64,000 nt of DNA from Aldehydirespirator sp963662645. Its GTDB lineage: Bacteria > Actinomycetota > Acidimicrobiia > Acidimicrobiales > Aldehydirespiratoraceae. The translations under genes and the position numbers were made by a program. The stretch is taken from positions 2,728,001 to 2,792,000 of the forward strand of contig OY759762.1 of assembly GCA_963662645.2 (NCBI GenBank). The letters run 5' to 3'. The notes beneath the pieces are model-generated. The model had not been told where the DNA came from. It searched no databases and saw only the letters and a list, made by a program, of their open reading frames with translations. Each line of letters begins with the position of its first letter. The stretch's first letter is position 1. This document shows, piece by piece, positions 17,661-25,336 of the stretch.

Positions 17661-18623
17661 ATGAGCATTGCGGTGACAACCGACTCGGTATCCGCCAAGG
17701 AGCGGTTCGACTTCTGGCACGAGGTCATCTGCACGGCCTTCGTCCGCCTTGAGGCCGAGACGTTGCCATCGGAGAGACCCTTCAGGGCTGAGATCGCGAG
17801 GTCCGATCTCGGACCCCTGACACTCAGCCGCGTGCGCGCCCAGCCCCATGCCGTCCAGCGTTCCACAAGACTGATCAACGAGGAGCCTCGAGACGAGGTG
17901 CTTGTCTCGGTGCAACTCAGGGGCAACGCAGTCATACAGCAGGACGACCGCCAAGCCGTGCTCGATCCGGGCGACTTCGCTATGTACGACGCCACCCGCC
18001 CCTACGACCTCATCATGTGCGAGCAGTTCGAGATGCTCGTGTTCCAGTTCGACCGCCAGTTTCTGATGGAGCGCTGCCCCTCGCCCGAGCGGCTCACGGC
18101 AGTGCGGATGTCGAACGACACCACTGTCGCCGCTCCCGTGTCGTCGTTCCTGCGGTCGCTGGAACCGCTGGCGCTCGGAGACGACAACGCCGTGTCGCGC
18201 CAGTTGGCCTCTAGCGCACTGGATCTCTTGGGGGTGGCGCTCGCCGATCGCTTCGGCACCGAGGGAAGCCCCAACGCGGGACAAACGAAGCACTTCCTGA
18301 GAGCGTGTACCTACATGAACGCCTACGCATCGGACCCGGACCTCACCCCGGCCCGCATCGCCTCGTCCATCGGGGTGTCGTTGCGCTATCTCCACGCCAT
18401 CTTCAAGGAGCACGGCATGACGGTCAACGAGTACCTGATCAAGCGCCGGCTGGCCCGCTGCATGGACGATCTGCTGAGCCCGATGGCCGCGTCCCGCACT
18501 ATCACCGAGATCGCTCATAGCAACGGCTTCAAGACCTCAGCCCACTTCTCGCGCCGCTTCGCCGAGGCCTATGGCCGAACCCCGAGGGACGTGAGGAGGG
18601 TGGGGTCGGCCAGCGTTCGGTAG
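17661..18623 (+). CDS. AraC-family transcriptional activator (NitR-like)
   Basis: 320 residues. An AraC ligand-binding-like domain (first 170 residues, VSVQLRGNAVIQQ and DPGDFAMYDATRPYDL) precedes two helix-turn-helix units (LTPARIASSIGVSLRYLHAIFKEHG and ITEIAHSNGFKTSAHFSRRFAEAYGRTPR). This length and domain order match the NitR and XylS-like regulators found beside nitrilase and aldoxime dehydratase genes. It is transcribed away from nitrilase. It probably responds to an aldoxime, nitrile or acid of the pathway. Confidence 0.9.
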   Translation: MSIAVTTDSVSAKERFDFWHEVICTAFVRLEAETLPSERPFRAEIARSDLGPLTLSRVRAQPHAVQRSTRLINEEPRDEVLVSVQLRGNAVIQQDDRQAVLDPGDFAMYDATRPYDLIMCEQFEMLVFQFDRQFLMERCPSPERLTAVRMSNDTTVAAPVSSFLRSLEPLALGDDNAVSRQLASSALDLLGVALADRFGTEGSPNAGQTKHFLRACTYMNAYASDPDLTPARIASSIGVSLRYLHAIFKEHGMTVNEYLIKRRLARCMDDLLSPMAASRTITEIAHSNGFKTSAHFSRRFAEAYGRTPRDVRRVGSASVR

Positions 18624-18639
18624 TTGGGACCGGGCCGGC

Positions 18640-19689
18640 TCATGGCTGCCCTCGCCCGGCCAATGCCTCCAGGCGGTCCCTCGCCTCGGACATCATGCGC
18701 TCTACGACGACAGCCGCCGGGACGATGTCGTTTACGAGGCCCACACCTTGCCCCATGAGCCATGGCATCTCCTCCCAGTCCGCTTCCGTCTCGGGAGTAG
18801 CGAGCAGCACATTGAACTTGCGCATCTCGACGGGCTGACCGCCGAAGACGGTGTGCCCGATCACGTCGAGGTGGTCGCGTTGAACCGGGACGTCGCCCAG
18901 GCGGTCGTTGTATTGAGACACGACCCGATTGCGTTGAAGCCGCATCGGGTTGAAGTGCGGCATTTCGGGTCCGAAGATGGCGCTCAGCACGGTGTCCTCG
19001 CCGCTCGCAGCCACGATGCGGCGTTTGTGCTCGTCGTGTACGGCCGACTCCTGGGTCGCCACCAGGCGCGTACCGACCCATACGCCGTCGGCTCCGAGGG
19101 CGAGCGCGGCTGCGGCGGTTCTACCGTCCCCGATTCCGCCTGCGGCCAGAACGAGGGCGTTGTTCTCGACAGCGTCCACGATCATGGGCAGCAGTGCCCC
19201 CAGAGGGAGGCCGGGCATCCCCGCGACACCCTGAAAGTTGTGGCCCCCTGCTTCCAGGCCTTGGACCACGACCGACTCGGCGCCGGCGTCAACGGCGCGT
19301 TTCGCGTCGTCGACGCTGCCGACTTGCTCCCAGTAAGCGACGCCAGCATCGGAGAGCATGGATCGGTGCTCGCGGGAGGGATGGCCCCAGTGCCAGGACA
19401 CGATCGGGACGCGCTCCTCCGCGCAGACGCGGACCTGCTCATCGTTGTCGAAGCACGTGATGAAGTTGATGTTGAACGGGCCATCGACGGCTTCGCTGAT
19501 GGCGCGAATGTGGGCTCGCAGCACCACTGCAGGCGTGAATCCCACGCCGAGGGCCCCGATTCCGCCCGCACCGGTGACTGCGATAGCAAGGTCCGGTGTC
19601 ATTCCGGCGAAGGCCATTCCCGCGCAGGCGAACGGATGGCGCAGCCCATATTGATCCGTGAGCCGCGTCCTGATTGTGGCTTCAGTCAT
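18640..19689 (-). CDS. Nitronate monooxygenase (2-nitropropane dioxygenase family)
   Basis: 349 residues. FMN barrel features are HPFACAGMAFAGM at the start, GAGGIGALGVGF, GLEAGGHNFQGV with the catalytic histidine region, and LAAGGIGDGRTAAAALALGADGVWVGTRLVA at the phosphate site. The family oxidises alkyl nitronates to aldehydes and nitrite. The second ATG (19689) is preferred because GAAGGAG lies at the right distance before it, while it abuts the first ATG at 19695. It overlaps the amidase gene by about eight bases. It converges with the AraC gene. Confidence 0.85.
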   Translation of the reverse strand: MTEATIRTRLTDQYGLRHPFACAGMAFAGMTPDLAIAVTGAGGIGALGVGFTPAVVLRAHIRAISEAVDGPFNINFITCFDNDEQVRVCAEERVPIVSWHWGHPSREHRSMLSDAGVAYWEQVGSVDDAKRAVDAGAESVVVQGLEAGGHNFQGVAGMPGLPLGALLPMIVDAVENNALVLAAGGIGDGRTAAAALALGADGVWVGTRLVATQESAVHDEHKRRIVAASGEDTVLSAIFGPEMPHFNPMRLQRNRVVSQYNDRLGDVPVQRDHLDVIGHTVFGGQPVEMRKFNVLLATPETEADWEEMPWLMGQGVGLVNDIVPAAVVVERMMSEARDRLEALAGRGQP

Positions 19690-21052
19690 AGTCATTCTCC
19701 TTCGTCGCTGTGGCATCCGTTAGAGCTTCGATTCGCTCGGCGCAACTGAGCAGGGATCGGTCGCTGCCGGCGTGGCCGACTATTTCGAGTCCGACCGGCA
19801 TCCTCGTTGTGTTGCGGTTGGCGGGAATTGTGATGGCAGGCAATCCAAGCACGCTGGCCAGCGCCGGTTGCCGGGTGTAGACATCGAAGACACTGACCAC
19901 CTCGCCACCGAATTCGATCGTTTGGCTACGGGCGACTGGTACGGCGGCAGTGGCGACTGCCGGGAAGCACAAGAGATCAATTTGCTTGTCGTTCAACCAG
20001 CCGGACAATGTCTCTTGATCTGCCTTACGCGACCGTAGAGCGGCTTCGTAGGTGTCGATGTCGGGGCCGCCACCCGCTGTGAGTTCGTGGATGATCGCTC
20101 GTACTTCCGGGTCCTTGACGCCGCTTGCGAATGAGCGCGGATCAAAGACGTGGCCTGCCTCGCGGTGGTACCCCCCGATGCTGTCGAGGGTCTCGGCTTG
20201 AGCGATGGTCAAGCCGTACGCCAGCAGGTTCTCCAGATCGATGGGCAACTGGACCTCCACAAGCTGTAGGAGCTCCCTTGGGGCTCTATGCACTAGGGAG
20301 AGGCAGTCGGTGCGTACTCCTGGATCGACATAGGTCCAAAGGGTTTGCGGCATGCCGACACTGATCCGGCCGTAGCCCGGCTCTCGCGGCGGCAGCCCGC
20401 ACACAACCTCATCGGCTAGAGCGCACATGTTGACGGTCGAGGCGATGGGACCGACAACGTCGCGTGTTCGGGAGATCGGGACGACAGCGTCGAGTGGCCA
20501 GCGTCCGATCGTCGGCCGGAAGCCCACAACGCCACAGAGCGCGGCCGGGATGCGGATGGAGCCGCCGGTGTCCGTGCCTAGCGCCACCGGCAGGATCCCA
20601 GCGGCCACCGCCGCAGCCGACCCGCCGCTTGAGCCTCCCGCGACAAGGTCTGCGTTATGTGGATTCCGGACCGGCCCCGACCACGAGTTGACTGACGTAA
20701 CCCCGAGCCCGAGTTCGTGCATCGCAGTCTTGGCCGCAATCAAGGCCCCCGCCGCACGCAATCGGCGCACGACGGGTGCATCGAAGCGCGGTGGTCGCCG
20801 TGGCATGGCTGGACAGCCAGCCGTCGTGGAGTAGCCCGCGACATCGATGTTGTCCTTTACCCCAATAGGGATGCCGTGGAGCGGGCCGCGCTTGGCGGCA
20901 GGCGTCCTTTCGAGGTCAGCGGCTGCCTGAAGAAGCGCATCGCAGTCGAAGTCGACCAGAGCGGTGAGTTCCTGGCAGCGGTCGACAGCGGCGATTACTG
21001 CCTCGGCGGCCTGCGTGGGGAGCATCGTCGGTGGCTTAGACCGCTGATGCAC
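19682..21052 (-). CDS. Amidase-signature family amidase
   Basis: About 456 residues from GTG at 21052 (ATG at 21025 is an alternative; neither has a strong ribosome site). The Ser-cisSer-Lys triad is visible: GVKDNIDVAG with the lysine, GGSSGGSAAAVAAG with the cis-serine and TGTDTGGSIRIPAA-type loop with the nucleophile. Such enzymes hydrolyse amides to acids and ammonia. Next to nitrilase, aldoxime dehydratase and nitronate monooxygenase it may remove an amide by-product. It is divergent from the LuxR-type regulator, with a palindrome between them. Confidence 0.88.
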   Translation of the reverse strand: MHQRSKPPTMLPTQAAEAVIAAVDRCQELTALVDFDCDALLQAAADLERTPAAKRGPLHGIPIGVKDNIDVAGYSTTAGCPAMPRRPPRFDAPVVRRLRAAGALIAAKTAMHELGLGVTSVNSWSGPVRNPHNADLVAGGSSGGSAAAVAAGILPVALGTDTGGSIRIPAALCGVVGFRPTIGRWPLDAVVPISRTRDVVGPIASTVNMCALADEVVCGLPPREPGYGRISVGMPQTLWTYVDPGVRTDCLSLVHRAPRELLQLVEVQLPIDLENLLAYGLTIAQAETLDSIGGYHREAGHVFDPRSFASGVKDPEVRAIIHELTAGGGPDIDTYEAALRSRKADQETLSGWLNDKQIDLLCFPAVATAAVPVARSQTIEFGGEVVSVFDVYTRQPALASVLGLPAITIPANRNTTRMPVGLEIVGHAGSDRSLLSCAERIEALTDATATKENDYD

Positions 21053-21147
21053 GACTGAATCGTCTTCTCGGGGTTCGCCGCAGGGGCGAGAAGTGCTCGT
21101 GCTGGGCATTCTCAATGCACTGAAGCGGGTGGGGAGCGCGGCCACCA

Positions 21148-21163
21148 TCCTCATTTGTGAGGA
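21148..21163. promoter_or_regulatory. Candidate operator between amidase and LuxR-type gene
   Basis: TCCTCA-TTTG-TGAGGA is a perfect 6-4-6 palindrome centred in the 186-base divergent gap. It is the only strong dyad there, so it is a plausible binding site for the LuxR-type protein. Confidence 0.4.
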
Positions 21164-21238
21164 GGCGTCACGCTCTTCGGTTGCTCCGAGAGTGCTCGCC
21201 ATCTAGGACGACCGACCTTGGAGCTATTGTCAGTTCAG

Positions 21239-22018
21239 ATGTACCTGGATTCGGTGCAGAGGCGGCGCCTCGGCGAGACGGTGGCCGTTCTGAGCGGTGA
21301 CTTCACCGACTCACGCGCGCTTCGAGCAGCGCTGGTGGTGTCGATTGCCGACCTTCTCCGTGCCGACCATGTCGCTTCGTTCGTCTGGGATCACGAGTCT
21401 GCCCGCTTCGAGAGGGGCGTCACGAGCGACGCAGATCTGTCCGTCATTTTGCACTACGAGCAAGAAGCGCAGTTCGCCGACACCATTGCCGGGCGGCTGC
21501 GTGCCAGGGCGGGCCCGACGCGGGTGTGCGACGTGATCCCGCAGAAGACTCTCACCCGGTCGCCGTTCTTCGACAGCTTTCTGCGGCCGGCCGGCCTCTA
21601 TTGGGGGCTCAATCTCTTTGCCGCCGACGATGCAGTCGATCTAGGTGACCTGAGGGTGTGGCGGTCCAGGGCACGCGGCAACTTCACTGGTGAAGACGTC
21701 GGGATGGTAAGGCTGCTCCATCCGGCGATCATTGCTGCCCTGCGTCGCTGCCACCTCGGTAGTCACAGGGGTGCGTCTGCGACCGCCAGATCCACGTCAG
21801 TCGCTTGGCTGCAAGAATTGCACGGCCTCAGCCCGCGTCAGGCCGCGGTGGTTCTGCTCGTAGGAGAGGGACATGCCGACAAGGAGGTTGCCCGGCGTTT
21901 GGGGATCGGGTTCACCACGATGCGAACGCATCTGAAGGAAGGACTCGCCCGTCTGGGATTGAACAATCGAAAGGAACTCATCCGTTTCGTCGCATCGGCG
22001 CGGGCCGGTCCCGGTTGA
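21239..22018 (+). CDS. LuxR-type HTH transcriptional regulator
   Basis: 259 residues from ATG at 21239 (TTG at 21218 is in frame). The C-terminus holds a LuxR/GerE helix-turn-helix: LSPRQAAVVLLVGEGHADKE then VARRLGIGFTTMRTHLKEGL. The N-terminal 190 residues have a GAF-like pattern but no clear family match. It is divergent from the amidase gene and probably controls amidase and nitronate monooxygenase. The IS element begins 78 bases downstream. Confidence 0.8.
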   Translation: MYLDSVQRRRLGETVAVLSGDFTDSRALRAALVVSIADLLRADHVASFVWDHESARFERGVTSDADLSVILHYEQEAQFADTIAGRLRARAGPTRVCDVIPQKTLTRSPFFDSFLRPAGLYWGLNLFAADDAVDLGDLRVWRSRARGNFTGEDVGMVRLLHPAIIAALRRCHLGSHRGASATARSTSVAWLQELHGLSPRQAAVVLLVGEGHADKEVARRLGIGFTTMRTHLKEGLARLGLNNRKELIRFVASARAGPG

Positions 22019-22095
22019 TTCGGGGTCGAGCGTCGATCGGAATTCCTATCCGACTCACGTCTCCTAGCGGAGCCATCAAGCCAACCGGAGGGTTG

Positions 22096-23739
22096 CCACT
22101 GAGCCTGGATCCACCGGTGGGCGGCTGGTGTGGTGGGGGTTGGGGTTGGTTCGGCGCGTGGTGGGTTCTGGTGGGCGGCGCCGGGCGCCGCGGGCTGGTG
22201 CGGGCGTGCTGGGCCGGGGGTTGGGGCTTTGGCGGTTGGTGGCGCTGGGGGTGGTGCTGGGGGACGCCGGGCCCCTGGGTTCGGGGGTTCAGATGAGCAG
22301 GGGCAGGTTGCGGAGGTGTCGCAGCGCTCGGGTGAAGGTGTGCTGCCAGGGCCAGTCGGCGGGCAGGCGCAGGATGTGTCGTCGGCCGTGGTTGACGACG
22401 CGGCCGCAGACGGTGAGCAGCCGCTGTTTTTGTGTGTTGGCGACGGTGAGGCGGCCGGGGTGCTGGGCGCGGCCGAGGCGTGCGGTCCAGCGGGCGATGT
22501 TGTGGGCGAGCGAGGCGCAGGCGAGGTGGGCGGCGTTGGCGAAGAACCTGCCCGAGGGGCAGTGGGCGAGGCCGTTGTCTTTGAGGTCACGAATGGCGAG
22601 CTCGACTCGGGCGTGGTCTCGGTGGTAGGCGTCGGCGGCGGCGGTGTCGAGGTCGTGGCGGTCAGTTATGAAGCAGTGGTGGCGCCAGTCGGGCCAGAGG
22701 GTTGCCTGTGCGCCTGTGAGGCGGCTGCGGCGCGCCACCAGCCGCAGCTTGCGGGGGCCGTCGGGGTCGCGGCGGCCGGTCTCGATGGTGGTCTCAGCGA
22801 CCTGCGCTATGCCTTCTTCGGTGTAGGGGATCGGCGTCCAGGCTTTGTCCCCGATGGCGTCTATGGCTGCTGAGACCTTGGAGTTCTGCGGGATCGTGAT
22901 CGAATACGACGCGCCGCGGGCCTCGATGGCGTCGATCATGTCATAGGAGAAGAACCCCGCGTCGGCGCGCACGGTCACCGCCGCGCCGGGAGCGAGACGA
23001 CGCAGCCTCGCCAGGGTCTCGGCCACAAACCGCAGGTGGCCGCGCTGGGAGCTGCCGGACCGCATCCGGACGTGGACCATCTCGCCGGTGTCGTCTCTGG
23101 CCGCGACCAGCGGGTGATAGCCCAACACGCCGGTGTGGCCGTAGGCGGCGCCCTGCTTGGATGTGCCGTGGACCTCACAGACCGTGGAGTCCAGATCCAC
23201 CGTGATCTCCCCAGCGTCGGGCGCCGCGCCCAAAGACCACGCCCGGCCGAGCGCCAGCTCGCCGGCGCGGTCGAGCTGGCGCACGTGTCCCCACGTGAAC
23301 GAGCGCAGCCATGTCCCCAAAGTCGACGGCGCCAACGGCTCAAACGGCAGCACCGCCCCAGCAGAGCCCGCCCGCAGCCTGCTCGCGTCGTCGATGAACG
23401 AGCCGCCCACCAGCATCGACGCCGCCACCGACAGCGCCTTGGCCCCCGAGCCGCGCCCCGACCCGGGCGGGCGCACCGCCGCGTCGATCAGCGCCTCCAG
23501 CCCGAGGCGGTCCATCACCGTGCCCGCCAGCAACAGCCCCGCATCCGCCACCAAAGACCCGTCGTCGAAACGAACCTCCAACCCGTCGATCCCACCCGAT
23601 ACGCTGCCCACAGGAAGTGCCTCCTCACGTGGCCGGAATGACCGTTACTGCAAACAGCATTCTCCCATGTCAGGAGGCCTTTCCGGTGGACGCGCCAACC
23701 CCACAGCGCTCACCGCGCCGGTGGATCCAGGCTGAGGGG
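22096..23739 (-). mobile_element. IS1380-family insertion sequence
   Basis: A 1.64-kb element of usual IS1380 length. The left end CCACTGAGCCTGGATCCACC and the right end (complement) CCCCTCAGCCTGGATCCACC form inverted repeats of about 22 bases sharing GCCTGGATCCACCGG, and enclose one transposase gene. No convincing target duplication is visible beside either end. The 190 bases between the left end and the transposase stop are extremely G-rich on the plus strand. Confidence 0.88.
22289..23611 (-). CDS. IS1380-family DDE transposase
   Basis: 440 residues, intact. DDE-type acidic residues sit in VDLDSTVCEVHG, VRADAGFFS and HRDHARVELAIRDLKDNGLAHCP. The ending FTRALRHLRNLPLL is typical of actinobacterial IS1380 copies. 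With both inverted repeats present the element looks potentially active. Confidence 0.92.
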   Translation of the reverse strand: MGSVSGGIDGLEVRFDDGSLVADAGLLLAGTVMDRLGLEALIDAAVRPPGSGRGSGAKALSVAASMLVGGSFIDDASRLRAGSAGAVLPFEPLAPSTLGTWLRSFTWGHVRQLDRAGELALGRAWSLGAAPDAGEITVDLDSTVCEVHGTSKQGAAYGHTGVLGYHPLVAARDDTGEMVHVRMRSGSSQRGHLRFVAETLARLRRLAPGAAVTVRADAGFFSYDMIDAIEARGASYSITIPQNSKVSAAIDAIGDKAWTPIPYTEEGIAQVAETTIETGRRDPDGPRKLRLVARRSRLTGAQATLWPDWRHHCFITDRHDLDTAAADAYHRDHARVELAIRDLKDNGLAHCPSGRFFANAAHLACASLAHNIARWTARLGRAQHPGRLTVANTQKQRLLTVCGRVVNHGRRHILRLPADWPWQHTFTRALRHLRNLPLLI

Positions 23740-23742
23740 GCT

Positions 23743-24627
23743 CTAGGACTGGTGGATGCTCAAGGCGTTCTCATCGCGGACCGGGTTGCGGAGGGTTCCG
23801 ATCTCGGGGACGGTGACCTCCACGACGTCGCCGGGCTCGAGCCACACCGGCGGGTCGAAGCGGGCGCCGGCGCCGGTGGGGGTGCCGGTGAAGATCACGT
23901 CGCCGGCGTCGAGGCCGACGAATGTGGACAGGTAGTGGATCTGGTACTCGATCCCGAACCGCATGTTGCCGGCCAGGTCGTCTTGGCGGAGTTCACCGTT
24001 GACCCGGGTGGTGAGGTGCAGCTCGGCGAAGTCTCCGATCTCGTCGAGGGTCACCAGCCACGGCCCGATCGAGCCGCTGCGGTGCCAGTTCTTGCCCTGC
24101 GTAACGTTGAAGCGCCCGTGGCGGACCCAGTCGCGGATGGTGCCCTCGTTGCCGAGGGACATCCCGGCTATGTGGCCGCGGGCCTCCTCGACCGGTATGC
24201 GGCGCCCGCCGGTGCCGATGACCACCACGATCTCGCCCTCGTAGTCGAGCTGCTCGGACTCGGGGGGTCGCAGCAGGGGGTGCTCGTGGCCGACCAGGGT
24301 CTCGGGAAAGCGCACGAACACGCTGGGGTAGGCGTCGGCAGGGTTCTCGGCGTACTCCGCCCCCCGTCCGCCGTAGTTCACGCCGATGCAGATGATCTTG
24401 CCGGGGCGGGGGATCAGTCGCTCGAAGACGATGTCGTCGAGGGAATGGTCGGCGTCGGAGCCGGTGCCGGCCCAATCGGCCGCCTCGCCTAGACGGCCTT
24501 GCGCGATCAGATCGCCGAGGTCTGTCACTCCCTCTATGCGAGGGGCGAGGTCGATGACGCCGGCGGCGTCGGGGGTGAGCACACCGAACGACCGGGCTCC
24601 GTGGACGCTGTAGCTGAGCAGGCGCAT
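23743..24627 (-). CDS. Fumarylacetoacetate hydrolase family protein (HpaG-like)
   Basis: 294 residues. The FAH fold is clear from ICIGVNYGG, LDYEGEIVVVIGTGGR (metal-binding Glu pair), SLGNEGTIRDWVRHG, KNWHRSGSIGPWL and GDVIFTGTPTGAGA. Family members decarboxylate or isomerise meta-cleavage products; beside hpaF and hpaE it most likely does the OPET decarboxylase/HHDD isomerase step. The stop codon lies only four bases from the IS right end, so the last residues may have been set by that insertion. It is divergent from hpaF with a 177-base gap. Confidence 0.82.
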   Translation of the reverse strand: MRLLSYSVHGARSFGVLTPDAAGVIDLAPRIEGVTDLGDLIAQGRLGEAADWAGTGSDADHSLDDIVFERLIPRPGKIICIGVNYGGRGAEYAENPADAYPSVFVRFPETLVGHEHPLLRPPESEQLDYEGEIVVVIGTGGRRIPVEEARGHIAGMSLGNEGTIRDWVRHGRFNVTQGKNWHRSGSIGPWLVTLDEIGDFAELHLTTRVNGELRQDDLAGNMRFGIEYQIHYLSTFVGLDAGDVIFTGTPTGAGARFDPPVWLEPGDVVEVTVPEIGTLRNPVRDENALSIHQS

Positions 24628-24713
24628 CAGGCGACTCCTATCACCATCTGTGCGCAGAAACCCGGGATATGGCCGACTGTCTGCACACAGAGTCCTCGGG
24701 TCATGGTCGCGCC

Positions 24714-24749
24714 GTCATTTGTCGAGCGGTGGTCATTTGTCGAGCGGTG
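24714..24749. repeat. 18-base perfect tandem repeat upstream of hpaF
   Basis: GTCATTTGTCGAGCGGTG occurs twice head to tail in the divergent hpaG-like/hpaF promoter region. It could be a duplicated regulator site or a simple slippage product. Confidence 0.7.
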
Positions 24750-24804
24750 GGGAGACCAGCGCCTCACTGCCAGACCGTACAATCGTGCCTTGGACGGACC
24801 GCAC

Positions 24805-25200
24805 ATGCCACACATCATCATCGAATATTCGGCCAATGTGGCCAAGCTGACCGACATGGATGCGCTGGTTGCCGAAGTGCACCGAGCGGCCCTAGAAGAC
24901 GGCCTGCCCGCCCTCGACGCTCTGCGCACCAGGGCCGCGCCCCGCGACCACTACCGCATCGCCGACGGGAACCCGGCCTACGGATTCGTGTACCTGACGG
25001 CTCGCATCGGACCCGGCCGGGAGCCCGAGACGATCGAGCGGTTCCTCAACCGCCTCCTCGACACCGTCGACGAGGTGCTGGCACCGCTCCGGCCCCACCA
25101 TCCGGTGGCGATCAGCGCCGAAGTCCAGCTGATCGACCCGACCATGCGCATCAACCGCAACCACATCCGCACCCATCTTGCCCGGAGTGATCGCACCTAG
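24805..25200 (+). CDS. hpaF: 5-carboxymethyl-2-hydroxymuconate delta-isomerase
   Basis: 131 residues beginning MPHIIIEYSANV; after removal of Met the N-terminal proline is the catalytic base of this tautomerase-superfamily enzyme. IADGNPAYGFVYLTARIGPGR and the late IDPTMRINRNHIR match HpaF. It isomerises 5-carboxymethyl-2-hydroxymuconate in the homoprotocatechuate pathway. ATG at 24805 is required for the Pro-1 start; longer in-frame readings to 24499 cross the divergent promoter and are rejected. A family A palindrome separates it from hpaE. Confidence 0.85.
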   Translation: MPHIIIEYSANVAKLTDMDALVAEVHRAALEDGLPALDALRTRAAPRDHYRIADGNPAYGFVYLTARIGPGREPETIERFLNRLLDTVDEVLAPLRPHHPVAISAEVQLIDPTMRINRNHIRTHLARSDRT

Positions 25201-25225
25201 CAGCTGTGCGATCAAGCGCTGGCAC

Positions 25226-25278
25226 CGGAACTTCAGTGAGTTAGCCACCCCAGAGGTGGTCAACCGATTGAGGTTCGG
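25226..25278. repeat. Palindromic intergenic repeat, family A copy 2
   Basis: GGAACTTCAGTGAGTTAGCC pairs imperfectly with the segment ending GATTGAGGTTCGG; the centre CACCCCAGAGGTGGTCAACC is shared with copies 3 and 4. It lies between hpaF and hpaE. Confidence 0.8.
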
Positions 25279-25336
25279 GCGCGCCCGGCCGACCGCTCGG
25301 CCTCTAGCCTCGAAAGCAGGCGACAGGAGACGCATA

